Source: Holtermannia corniformis
Taxonomy: Eukaryota > Basidiomycota > Tremellomycetes > Holtermanniales
Length of the DNA stretch: 64,000 bases
Assembly (NCBI GenBank): GCA_001599935.1
Contig: BCIJ01000002.1
Span: 223,811 to 287,810, forward strand
Reading direction: 5' to 3'
Part shown: positions 1-10,275 of the stretch, in pieces
How the letters are laid out: each line of letters starts with the position of its first letter
Numbering within the stretch: the first letter of the stretch is position 1
The notes under the pieces: generated by a model
Databases searched by the model: none
The model's input: only the letters and a program-made list of their open reading frames with translations
What the model was told of the DNA's origin: nothing
Made by a program: the position numbers and the translations under genes

Positions 1-3000
1 CTTGAAGCTCGGCAAGATCCCGGATCCGTTCAGGGGACTCAAGGAATGGGATGTACAGTGTGAGCCAAGTAGTTCATTGACTGCTAGCCAAGCTGATACG
101 TCTTGGGAAGGGGTCGGAGAAGCCGATTGGCAGTTTCGCACGACGTTCAATGTCGCATTCGAGGATCTACAGCGGGGATATGCCGAGTTGGTCTGTGAGG
201 GCTTGGATACGTATTGCGAAGTCGTCTTGGTGTGTCTCCCAGAGCACAGTGGCTGCAGCCAAGGACTGACAAGGATAGAATGGCAAAACTGTCAAAGAGA
301 CGTCAAACATGTTCATCTCACATAGGATCCCGTGCCGTTCAACGCTACAAGTCGGTTTCAACGAGCTAGTCCTGATCTTCAAGTCGGCCTGGCACGAAGC
401 GAAGAAGCAGCAGGAACTGCACGGGGGGCCTAGAGGCACTTGTAAGCTGCAAAACGGGTGATGGATCGGTGATGGGCTGATGTGAGCGAGGGATGGGAGA
501 TAGCTCGCGGTTGTATTCGAGAAAGGCGCAGTATGGCTGGGGTGAGTCTCACTTTGTGATTGCTACGAGTTGACACGAGATAGGTTGGGACTGGGTGAGC
601 GGTATGCGCGTTGCGCGAATTCACTGATAGTGCTGCTTAGGGCCCGGTGATGATGACCGTCGGACCATGGAGTGCGTGACACAGCACATGAACACGCACG
701 TCGCAGTCTGACATGATATCAGAACCAATCAATCTACGCTTCTACAACTACAAGATCCACAGCCTCCGTGCGGACCCGACCGTTTCAGGGAAAGCTTTCG
801 AACAAAAGAGCCTTGCAATCAACTGCAAAGTGACTCCAGAGGCGCCTACCGGCTCGCGCTTCGTCCTGACACTATTCGACAAGCCGGAAGGTCGATTAAT
901 ACACTCCACCCAGATCTCGGCGGCTGGAGCTGCCGACGTCGAGTCGATGTGGGAGTTTGATGAGGGCGAGGTAGACCTGTGGTGGCCTATCGGTCACGGC
1001 AAGCAGGCTCTGTACGAGCTTCAGGTAGAGCTTGTTACCGAGGTGAGTTTTAGCTCGACGTCTCTGCCAGTGCCGCGGAATTGACTTGACTAGAACGGCA
1101 ATGTGCTCTCGCGCATCACGGCTCCCGTCGCGTTCCGCGATTGCCAGGTCATCCAAGAACCACTCGAGGGACAAGAGGGCACCTCGTTTCTCTTCCAGAT
1201 CAACGGTGTGCGCATCTTTTGCGGAGGCAGCAATTGGATCCCGGCCGACTCGTTTCTCACACACGTCGACGATGAGCGATATCGCAAATGGTTGCGCTTG
1301 ATGGTACGATGATTGAGCGTTTCTGTACCTCAGTGATAAACTATCTAGGCCAACGGGAATCAGAACATGGTACGCGTATGGGCTGGAGGGATCTATGAGC
1401 CGGAGGTCTTTTACGAGTGCGCTTTAGCTCTTGGGGGTACGCGCTCAGCTGACTGCCTGCAGTACATGCGATGAGCTCGGTATTCTCGTATGGCAAGACT
1501 TTGCCTTCGGCTGCGGTATCGTATGTCACCCTGCCTGACATCACGCCGCGCTGATCGATTTACTTGACAGTATCCTGCACATCAAGAATTCCTCGACAGC
1601 GTCAAGGAAGAAGCTGAACAAGCCGTCAAACGACTACAGCCTCATCCATCAGTGGTCATCTTTGCTGGCAACAATGAAGACTATCAGGTCGCTGAAGCCA
1701 TTGGCGCCATCGACTACACCGACGAGTCGGGTGACTATCTGAACACCAAATTTCCAGCGTGAGGATGATTTGTCTCTGATACCGCCTTGGTTGATGCCTA
1801 CCAGTCGCCACATCTACGAGATCCTGCTTCCTGATGTGGTCAAAAGATTGTCGAACGTGTACTACCACCGCGGAAGCCCGTATGGAGGCAAGGACTCGCG
1901 TGATCCTACAGTTGGTGATATCCATCAGTGGAACGTATGGCACGGGTCGCAAGAGCCGTGGTCGAACTGGGACAAACTGGCCGGGCGCTTTGTTTCGTGA
2001 GCGGAGAGATATGTGTGCGCTGGGCTGATATATATCTGGCAGTGAATTCGGCATGCAAGGTGAGTTTGAGCTGCTCGCCCCCTCCCAAAGCCGCTAACGA
2101 TCTCATTCAGGCTATCCCGACATCCGTACTGTTGACGCCTGGCAAGACAAGGAGGACAATGGCTCCCAGCGCTTTCCGCAGTCGCGCGTTAGCGTCAGCC
2201 ACAACAAGGCTGTGAGCGAACATCGCAGCCTCCTTACGGCGCTGACTAGAAGCGTCAGACTGGGTTCGAGCGGAGAATTGAGCTATACTTGACAGAGAAC
2301 TTTCGCCACGCATTCGATATTGAGAGCTACGTGTACTACACGCAGCTCATGCAAGCTGAGTGCCTATCGGCCGCTTATCGGTATGTGCCATTTCATCACT
2401 GTCACCGAGTCATAACGGGGCTGCAGACTCTGGCGACGCAACTGGAAAGGCCGCGGTCGCGAATACACGGCCGGTGCACTCGTGTGGCAGGTAGGTCGAG
2501 AGGCACCGTGACCGTGCGCCATTGACCGAGTGTACAGCTGAACGATTGCTGGCCGTGCGTGTCATGGGCTATCGTGGACTATTACTTGCGACCGAAGTGC
2601 GTTTCTGTGTCTGTGACCCCGGAGAGGACTGAGAATGATAGGCCCGCTTACTTTGCGATTGCGCGCGAACTCGCGCCCGTGACTATTGGCGTAAGTGGTT
2701 TCCGGTACCCAGCGGCCGACGTGCGCAGATAGCTGATCAAACGTAGATGGCGCGCAGAGAAGTCAAGCGACCGCAAGACGCAGCTAGTGCAGCATTCTAC
2801 AAGATCACAGAAGAGGTCGGCTTCACATCCTAGTCCACTTGGGAGCTCACGCATCACAGGTCGAGATCTGGGGTTGTAACGCCACACTTGACTCGATCAA
2901 ACTCACGGCTGAACTCGTCGCGTACGACCTGGGCAAGCCAACAAAGCCGCTGCACAAGGTGACCTATGAAGTCGTATTGTCGCCAAATTCATCGACTGAA

Positions 3001-3474
3001 ATTTGGAAGGGACTCGTTCCGGGTTCGTCTACATGCCCCTTACTTTCGATGTGTTGGAGGTAACGCGGATCGCTGACGCACGTAGGACAACCACTGCGCA
3101 CATCTCTTGCCCAAGTCCCGAAACCGATCGTCCTCGGCGCCAAACTCGTCGACGACAAGGGTCAGACCATTGCGCGCAGTACCAGCTGGCCAGAGCCATA
3201 CAAGTATCTGACGTTCCCTTGGCCTGCGCTCCGCATCAGGATCAGCCCCTGCACCGACAGTGGCACGGTACCCAGCGGAGAATGGGAAGAGGTGATCGAG
3301 CTGCAGGCCGACGTGCCAGTCAAGGGTGTGGTCTTGGATGTCAAGGGTCAAGAGGGCGCCGAGTGGTCCGATCAAGCGATCGATCTGATGCCGGAAGAGT
3401 CGGTCCAGGTGTATGTGAAAGGTAGAGCTGGAAGGGAGGTCAAGACTCGGTATCTTGGTGATGGCAGCGCCTGA
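1..3474 (+). CDS. Beta-mannosidase, GH2 family (5' partial, many introns)
   Basis: This enzyme would remove terminal beta-1,4-mannose from oligosaccharides, as GH2 beta-mannosidases do. The window opens inside the gene, so the N-terminus is missing. In order I can follow: IPDPF near the start, the jelly-roll stretch ending KSAWHEAKK (about 360-410), QYGW-GWDWGPVMMTVGPW (split by introns, about 525-675), NGVRIFCGGSNWIPADSF (about 1200-1250), the acid/base motif GNNED (about 1668), and the nucleophile motif SEFGMQ-GYPDIRTVDAW (about 2040-2150). The stop is TGA at 3472-3474. At least ten short introns interrupt it, and one exon is only 11 nt (584-594). Both catalytic glutamates are present, so the enzyme looks functional. 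No signal peptide can be judged because the start is absent. It resembles the intracellular type more than secreted ones, but that is inference. Confidence 0.92.
584..594 (+). other. 11-nt micro-exon in beta-mannosidase
   Basis: Between the exon ending QYGW (donor GTGAGT near 542) and the exon starting GPVMMTVGPW (acceptor TTAG near 640), the frame closes only if an 11-nt exon GTTGGGACTGG is used. It is flanked by GATAG and GTGAGC. It restores GWDW of the conserved beta-mannosidase motif QY-x-GWDWGP. Evidence is conservation and splice sites; there are no transcript data. Confidence 0.8.
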
Positions 3475-3822
3475 TTCGCCTAAACCTGCGCGTCGAGAGA
3501 TGAACATGCGCACACTGTATCGCGAGTCCGCCACCTAAACTCCGCCGGCGGACGGTTGTCTTCAAGGAAGTACGCGTACTGTGGTCTATGTATCGCCCGT
3601 TACCTCGCCTTTAAATTGCCGCAGGTGGACGATGGTCTTCAATGGCCGTGGCGCGGTGACACCGTTCGGTCGGCTCAAGTGAGTCAGCACGTCTTCAGAT
3701 CGGGGTACCTTCTCGGTGAAGGAGTTGCAGAGACGTAGAAGCGCTGCTCGGGTGACTGACACCCATCATCTTCCTGTACAGCATGTCAGCTGAACTATAT
3801 CATTTCAAAGTGGCCTCGTCTG

Positions 3823-4104
3823 ATGAGCACGCAGACCACTTGCAGATCAAGCCAAACTTCACCCAGAACCAGTGGCAATCTGTCGGAAGAAGAGCAGCTC
3901 AGGTTCGTGGCAAACCATTCAAAGACAGAGACAGAAGGACGTCTGAGGATCGCCCAAGACGGTCCGGAATACGTCGACGGCGTCACACCCGACTTGTGGA
4001 TACGCAGCGAAACTCACGTTTACTCGTCTGCGCAGGTGAATCCGTTCATTGCACCTTACAGGGAAGACGTGGACGACGGAAGTAGTTGTTGCACTGTTGC
4101 ATGA
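3823..4104 (+). CDS. Small CAAX-box protein (possible G-protein gamma subunit)
   Basis: A 93-codon ATG-started ORF ends in SSCCTVA and a stop, which is a C-a-a-X prenylation signal preceded by a second cysteine that could be palmitoylated. The last third reads VTPDLW, then VNPFIAPY, then an acidic linker. This loosely resembles the tail of heterotrimeric G-protein gamma subunits (a VP-x-W region, then NPF or DPY, then CC-a-a-X). The usual N-terminal helix of that family is not obvious, so an upstream exon could be missing or the family may differ. CTVA is also the ending of some red-yeast mating pheromone precursors, but no repeated peptide is seen here. It lies between the beta-mannosidase and VTC1-like gene ends. 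Real gene: moderate confidence; identity: low. Confidence 0.4.
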   Translation: MSTQTTCRSSQTSPRTSGNLSEEEQLRFVANHSKTETEGRLRIAQDGPEYVDGVTPDLWIRSETHVYSSAQVNPFIAPYREDVDDGSSCCTVA

Positions 4105-4280
4105 ATGTTGAAATGTAGCTTTGTGGTGGACGATACGGTAGCGTCATGTATAGCGCACTTCTCACAGCGGGCTGCGGGCTCTGTGTCTTGACTTGTCACA
4201 GCTGCGATGCAGGTCCCGCTGAATGACGCAAGCATGAAATGACATGACGCATCCATCAGCAAACGCAATGCAGACCGGTG

Positions 4281-5308
4281 TTACCACCCGCCCTTCTGGC
4301 CCGCGACGGCCCACGCCGTCGTGAAACTCAGTGGATCGACGCCAGTCTTCTCGCGCACATCGGCGACTTTGAGGATGAAGTTGACGAGGATGGCGATGAA
4401 GAGCGCTGCCGAGATGAGGAGCGGGCCGACGAGAAGATCTGGACGCTTCAGCGGCTGCTACGGCGGGGAGGACAGGACTGACCGAATTTGGCGGCATCGA
4501 CACGGGATGAGATCATGGTGATGCGTTTTTGGAAGACAGCCCAGCCATAGCCCAAGATTGCGATTGATCTGGACGGCAGCGTCAGCCTAGCGTCGTAGAC
4601 TAGAGATCGGCAGTGCAGACTTACACGGCAGCGTAGACGACTGCAAACTTCCTAGCGAGCCCATCACGTGCACCAAACAGTAGACCACTGGCAATCGTGG
4701 ACAGCATGAGGCCCATGGCGAGGTAGGCGATAAAGGTGCGTTCGTTGGCGAACCAGACCTTGGTCTCGACCTTGATGGGCGTTTGTTTCTTCTCTGAGGA
4801 ATGTCAGTGTTTGCTTTTGACGCCAACGGTGGGCGGGAATGGGACTAACTGGGTACGCGGATCAGGAGGTCTGGATCGTTGATCGCGTGGTAGTCTCGCA
4901 CGAGGGGGCGAGCGTCCGAGTCGAGTCTAACGCGAGAGCAAGTCAGTTCATTCTGGTGTTGACAACCGCTTGATTCACTCTGGGATCCGGTCCGCACGCT
5001 TGTGCTTTGCCCGCAGACCCTGGCCACGAGATGGGAGCAGTTTGAGGGCGTTGTCGGAAAACCTAGTGACGAGTGGATCAGTATGATCCCATGTTCTCCC
5101 CGACTCGAGCGGTATCCGAGCCGTCACCACACTGACGGCTGCCAAAACGTCTCTGCGACATCACGGATCCCGCGGGTGAAAGCGTTGGAGTCGTCGCCGA
5201 TGGGCGTCGCATGGCCGTTTCCGTTGGTACGCTGGTGATATTCAGTATGGGTGGTCACAGTGTGTTCAGAGGACCACGCACATCGTGTGGGAGGTCTGCG
5301 GCTGACAT
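4281..5308 (-). CDS. VTC1: VTC1-like DUF202 membrane subunit of the vacuolar polyphosphate complex
   Basis: Predicted three-helix membrane subunit of the vacuolar transporter chaperone complex, which makes polyphosphate from ATP and moves it into the vacuole. I joined exons from an ATG at 5308-5306 (MSAADLPHD) through phase-compatible short introns. The parts are a hydrophilic N-terminal region (LDSDARPLVRDYHAIND at about 4930-4880), the family signature KVETKVWFANERTF (about 4775-4735), helix 1 (YLAMGLMLSTIASGLLFG), helix 2 (FAVVYAAVSIAILGYGWAVF) and helix 3 (LLVGPLLISAALFIAILVNFIL). The stop TAA is at 4283-4281. The reconstructed protein is about 200 residues, longer at the N-terminus than yeast Vtc1 (about 130). 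It is divergent from VTC4, with 211 bp between start codons. It could instead be a separate DUF202 paralogue, but the NERTF signature and the neighbour favour VTC1. Confidence 0.8.
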
Positions 5309-5407
5309 TGTTTGCGAGTCGTCGACGGTCCAAGAAAGGAAAAGGTGGTGATGGCGGTGAACAGTGAGCCGTGCCTGGCGCGCTCATCTCTCCTTGTTCC
5401 CCTCACA

Positions 5408-5413
5408 CACGTG
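5408..5413. promoter_or_regulatory. CACGTG box in the shared VTC1/VTC4 promoter
   Basis: CACGTG lies roughly midway in the 211 bp between the divergent VTC1-like (5308) and VTC4 (5520) start codons, with a CCAAT pentamer at 5427-5431. In Saccharomyces, Pho4 binds CACGTG or CACGTT upstream of VTC genes during phosphate starvation. Whether a Pho4-like bHLH protein acts here is inference. A single 6-mer can occur by chance. Confidence 0.45.
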
Positions 5414-5519
5414 CAACGCCCAGTGGCCAATCCAAAAGGTCACTTGCCGCAACGCCCTGCGTACTCTGGCCGTCTGCACGCTCTGTACCCGCAGTGTACC
5501 CAACGACTACACCCTCAGC

Positions 5520-8506
5520 ATGAAGTTTGGTCAAAGGATCAAGGTAGGTCGAGCAGCCCCTATCCAGCCGCCGATCCCTACTGACCTTGGCCTCACAGGA
5601 CGCCCGGTACGCCGAGTGGGCACCGCACTATGTCGACTACTCCAACCTGAAGAAACTGCTCAAGGCCAAGTCACCGTGGGACGACGTCGCAGAGTCAGAG
5701 TTTGTGCAGCAGCTCCAGCGAGAACTCGAAAAGTGCGAGACTTTCCAAAAGTCCAAGGCGGACCAGGTCACGGAGCAGATTGGTCAACTGGAGCAAGAGG
5801 TCGTCAAGCTCGTTGCTAGGGTCAAGGAGGACAACGCGGCTGCCGGGGAGGATGCAGAGGGCCAGCATGGCTCGAGGACGGCGCGGACAGAGGCCGATGA
5901 CGCCGGCTCGGATGATGATGATGACGACGAAGCTGACGACGACGACGACAATACCTCGTTGTCGAGCCACGAGGATCACTTCAGAGACCTTGAGGAGAGT
6001 GTAGCCAACCTGGTGGCCGATGTGCATGATCTTGCTCTCTTCACCAAGCTCAATTTCACCGGGTTCATCAAGATTGTCAAGGTATGTGGATGGAAGGAGT
6101 CAAGGCCAAGCTGACAACGATTGCAGAAACACGACGTTAGTCGAACAGTCGCTGATGAACGCGCCTCTACTGACCTCGGACGCGCAGAAAGTCACCGGGT
6201 TCTCCCTCAAACCGACGTTCAACAAGGATTTCCTTGAAAAGCACCCATTTTACAAGGTCAGTTCGCGTCGCGTCCTCACATTGCGCATGCCTTGACCGCC
6301 CACAGATCAACTACGACCCCGTGATTGTCAAACTCTCGAAACTGTTTGATCTCGTGCGCACGCGCGGGAACCCCGTCAAGGGTGATTCGTCGGCTGGTGG
6401 CACGCAGAATGCGTTTGTGCGCTCGACGACAAAGTATTGGGTACGTCTGTGCGACGGTTGCCCATTGTAGTAGAAGGGCGCGTTGACTGATGATCGGGCT
6501 AGGTGCACGAGGACAATATCGTGCCGGTCAAGCTTGCGATTCTGCGCAACATGCCAGTGCTCGGTGGGTGTCTTTCCACCACTCGTCAGACCGCGTCCCG
6601 CGGCACATCTCGCCTCTTCAGCAGATCTCTGCAGGATCGCGATCGATTCGCCCTGCTGACACCTCCTAGTTTTCAACGACAAGAAGGCATTCGAGCCCAA
6701 GGACGCTGCAATCACGTCGATCTACTTTGACAATGACGACCTCGAGCTCTACCTCGGTCGATTGGAGAAGACTGAAGGCGCAGAGGCGATCCGTATGCGG
6801 TGGTATGGCGATGTGACAAACGACGAGGTTCGTAGCGACCCAAGCATGCGGCCGTTGCTGACACGGCTAGATCTTTGTCGAGCGCAAAACGCACCGTGAA
6901 GACTGGACGGGTGAAAAGTCGGTCAAGGAGCGCTTCACCATCAAAGAGAGCAAGCTCAACTCGTACCTTGCCGGTCGCTTCACCATGGACGACGACTTTG
7001 ACAAGCTGCTCAACAACTCGAAAAAGACGGCTCAGGATATCGAGAACATGAAAGACTTGGCAAACGAGATCCAGTATGCCGTCGTCACGCGCGGTCTCAA
7101 GCCCGGTTAGTCTCTTTAGCAGTGCTGCTCTGCAAACCTGACACGTCTGGTTCAGTCGTCCGCACATTCTACAACCGCACGGCATTCCAGCTGCCCGGTA
7201 ACGCCACTGTTCGGATCTCGCTTGACACCGAGCTCTCGATGATTCGCGAAGACTCGTTTGACGGCAAGAACCGCACAGGCGGCAACTGGCGTCGGACCGA
7301 TGTCGGGATCGACTGGCCGTTCGGCAACGTCGCGCCCGGCGATATCGAGCGCTTCAAGTATGGTGTGCTCGAGGTCAAGCTTGCGGTCAGGCAAGGCGAG
7401 GAGCCTCCAGACTGGATTCGCGACCTGATCGCTAGTCACCTGGTTGAGGCCGTGCCCAAGTTTTCCAAATTCATCCACGGCTGTGCCACGTTGCTTCCTG
7501 AGCGTGTGGACCTCGTGCCGTTCTGGCTGGTGGGTCGCGGTCTGACAGCGTACGTGCGATACTGACAAGTGTAGCCTCAAATGGACAAGGATATCCGCAA
7601 GCCCGTGTCTGCGCGCTCGCGCGTGCTGATCGAGAGGCCGAACGCGTCGGCGTCGCATTCGGCTCACACTTCAGCGCCCGATTCGCCCGCGCCTTCCCAC
7701 CCGTCATACCACGAGCCCGTTTCAGAAGGTGAAGACGACGAGGAGAATCTCTTGCACGCTGCCGCCGACGAAGAGTCGCTGCTCCGCTTGCCGCCCGACA
7801 TGGCTGCCCAAGTCAAGGCTGCGAAAGAGTACCGCGAGCAAAAGATGCGCGAGGGTGCTGCCACGGGCAAGAAGTCGGAAGAGGACCGACCGTCAGCTCA
7901 GCCCGGCACAAGCTCGTTCACGCGCTTCAAGCAACAGCGTTATGCCGACGGTCTGAAGATCGACCCGCTCGCGGGCAGCAGTGGCTTTGACCAAAAGCTC
8001 GCTGACAGCATGAAGAAGCTACAGCCACGCAAGGACAACGACGAGGAGAGCGAGGAGGAGGAAGAGGAGGGTGAACCAGTCGTAGAGTACACCAACGAGT
8101 TCCACGCTCCAGCAGGCAAGAAGGTCTCGGTGCCTATCCGGATCGAGCCAAAGGTGTGTCTACCCAATCACCACCAGCCGGAAACTGATCGGCCTAGGTC
8201 GTCTTTGCCGCCGAGCGCACCTTCCTGAAATGGTCCCACTTTGCCGTCTTGCTCGCCGGCGTCGCTATTGGCCTGATCAACTTTATCCCCGCCGACGACA
8301 CCGTCGGTCTCTTTGCCGCTGGCTGCTTTACCTTCACAGCGCTCGCCGCGATCGCGTACAGCGCCGGCATGTACGCGTTCCGTATTCTCAAGCTGCGCAA
8401 GCGTCGCGCAACCAACTACCACGACAAGTGGGGTCCGAGCTTGCTTGCCGCGTCTCTTGTCGCTTCGGTCCTGGTGAATCTCGCGTTGCGATTGCGCGAG
8501 CTGTAG
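5520..8506 (+). CDS. VTC4: Vacuolar transporter chaperone subunit 4, polyphosphate polymerase
   Basis: Catalytic subunit of the VTC complex at the vacuole membrane; it polymerises the gamma-phosphate of ATP into polyphosphate. The ATG is at 5520, and the first coding exon has only eight codons (MKFGQRIK) before an intron. Then come an N-terminal SPX domain ([12 protein letters not shown], an Asp-rich loop near 5900-5950, [17 protein letters not shown]), the catalytic VTC domain ([90 protein letters not shown]), a charged linker and a C-terminal DUF202 segment with three helices (8220-8500). The tunnel residues retained in the RLEK, RMRWYG, ERKTHRE and EVKL motifs indicate an active Vtc4 rather than the regulatory Vtc2/Vtc3. 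It probably assembles with the divergent VTC1-like product. Confidence 0.95.
6127..6135 (+). other. 9-nt micro-exon in the VTC4 SPX domain (codes KHD)
   Basis: The exon ending FIKIVK (donor GTATGT near 6082) and the exon starting KVTGF (about 6188) are separated by a 9-nt exon AAACACGAC, flanked by TTGCAG and GTTAGT. It supplies Lys-His-Asp and completes the SPX motif KKHDK, whose lysines bind inositol pyrophosphates in characterised SPX domains. The exon is a multiple of three, so skipping would be frame-neutral. Confidence 0.85.
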
Positions 8507-8544
8507 AGATCCATCTCATCTGTGTAGAAGATCTCGAATGCATG

Positions 8545-10138
8545 CTAATACTTGCAATTGCCTTTCCATCGCGGGAAAGCGACCACGTCTCGTACGTTCG
8601 TGATCCCTGTTACCCAACAGACCCAGCGTTCCCAGCCCATCCCCCAGCCGCCGTGTGGGACGCTGCCGTATCGACGCAAGTCGACGTACCACTCGTATGC
8701 GGCTGGATCAAGGCCAGCGTCTGTAATCTTGCGCTGTAGCTCCTCCAATCGGTGCTCACGCAGAGATCCTCCTGCCAGCTCGCCGATCTCTGGTACGAGC
8801 AGATCGAAGCATGCAACCGTAGGTCCACGCGGATTGGGCTCAGCCGAGGGGAGCATGTAGAACGGCTTGAGTGCACTCGGGTAGTCTGTCACAAAGACAG
8901 GTCCGCCAACATGTACCCCGGCGAGCCATTTCTCGTGTTCGGACGCAAGCGATTCACCCCACTCGGGGACGTGATCGAACGGTGTCTCGGCGTGCTCAGC
9001 TTCGAGGAGCGCAATGACCTCGGTATAGGTCATTCGTGCGAATGAAGTCTGCAGAACGTCGTGCAGATGGCTGCTGTTTGTTGTCTCTGCTAGTTCTTCG
9101 CCCTCGAGAGGGAAGGATAAGACGGCGAGGTCTTCGCGTGCGCGTTTGGCTCGACCGTGCTCGCCCAGCAACAGCTCGGCTAGGGTGCACCGAATGCCAT
9201 CTTCGACGACGTCGAGCAGACCGTCTAGTGTTTCGGTGAACGACAGTTCCGCTTCAAGCATGTAGAACTCGCAAAGATGTCGCGAGGTCAGAGAAGGTTC
9301 GGCGCGAAACGCCGGGGAGAGAGTGTACGTGCGCGAAAGGGCGAGAGTCGGCGCTTCGAGGTGGAGTTGGGAGGAGACGGTGAGGTGGGCAGGTGAGGGA
9401 AAGAATGGGGCAGGGGCAGAGCTTGGGCCTGCTACAACCTCGGCAGCATGAGGCTGAGCCGATACGGTGAAGACCTCGCCGCCGCCTTCGCAGTCCGAGC
9501 TCGTCAGGATGGGCGTGTGTACATGGATAAACTCGTTGTCCTGAGATCGTCAGCTTGGTACATTTACCCTTGACAACGACAGACCTCGAACCATTCGTGC
9601 CAGTCCCGAGCCAGAGCGTCTCGCAGACGCATCATAGCGCCCGTGTGCGAGGTCCGAAAGCGCAGATGAGCGTGGTCTCGCAAGTACGGAGCTGGAAGGT
9701 GTTTCTTCTGAATTGGGTATTGCTGCACGGCGCGTCAGCCTCAGTACAAGCCTTGTCACTCTACACAGACCTCTGCATCGCACGCTCCTAGCACATGCAA
9801 GTCTGATACCAGCAGCTCCATAGCCTGCCCAGAGCCCTTGCTTGCTGCCATGGTTCCCTCCAGCTTGACGCTCACACCGGTCGTCAAGCTAGTGGATGAG
9901 TTCCCGACCGTCACAATCTCTTCCTCACTTACCCGTCTGCTCTTCCCTTGCCCTTGAGCACAGCTTGCACGCTCCCTTCGCCTGTGCCATCTGATACTTC
10001 CAAGAACGATACATTCTTGTGAGCCCGGACGGATTTGAGCCAACCTTGCACCGTGACAGGCTCTGTTGACGGCGGCGCAGCAAGCAGCTTGCGCAGCGAT
10101 AGAGGCAGCGATGAGAGTAGCCTGGGAGTAGGTCTCAT
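8545..10138 (-). CDS. Asparaginyl-tRNA synthetase, mitochondrial type
   Basis: Class II synthetase charging tRNA-Asn, probably in mitochondria. The ATG at 10138 gives [19 protein letters not shown], a basic, Ser/Leu-rich presequence, followed directly by an OB-fold anticodon-binding domain ([25 protein letters not shown]). Further exons give [36 protein letters not shown] (class II motif 2 region), the long core ending [28 protein letters not shown], and a C-terminus [25 protein letters not shown] that matches the end of the AsnRS family. The gene is split by short introns and its 3' end lies close to the convergent VTC4 stop (8506). An AspRS is less likely because of the GGEVF and C-terminal sequence. 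Confidence 0.9.
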
Positions 10139-10275
10139 CCTGGCTCAAGTATCATAAAGTACAGCACAAAAGTCAAGTCGAGTGTCAACTTTATCGCGCT
10201 AGCAACCGCCAACACGATCGTGCTAGACCGCGAGTTCCGGTCAGACATCGAGGTTCATCGCATCATTAATCGTCC

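Noticed and set aside
3823..4104. Calling the CAAX ORF a mating pheromone precursor
   Set aside because: No repeated mature peptide unit, the residues before the cysteine are acidic, and no pheromone receptor gene is nearby; kept only as a possibility.
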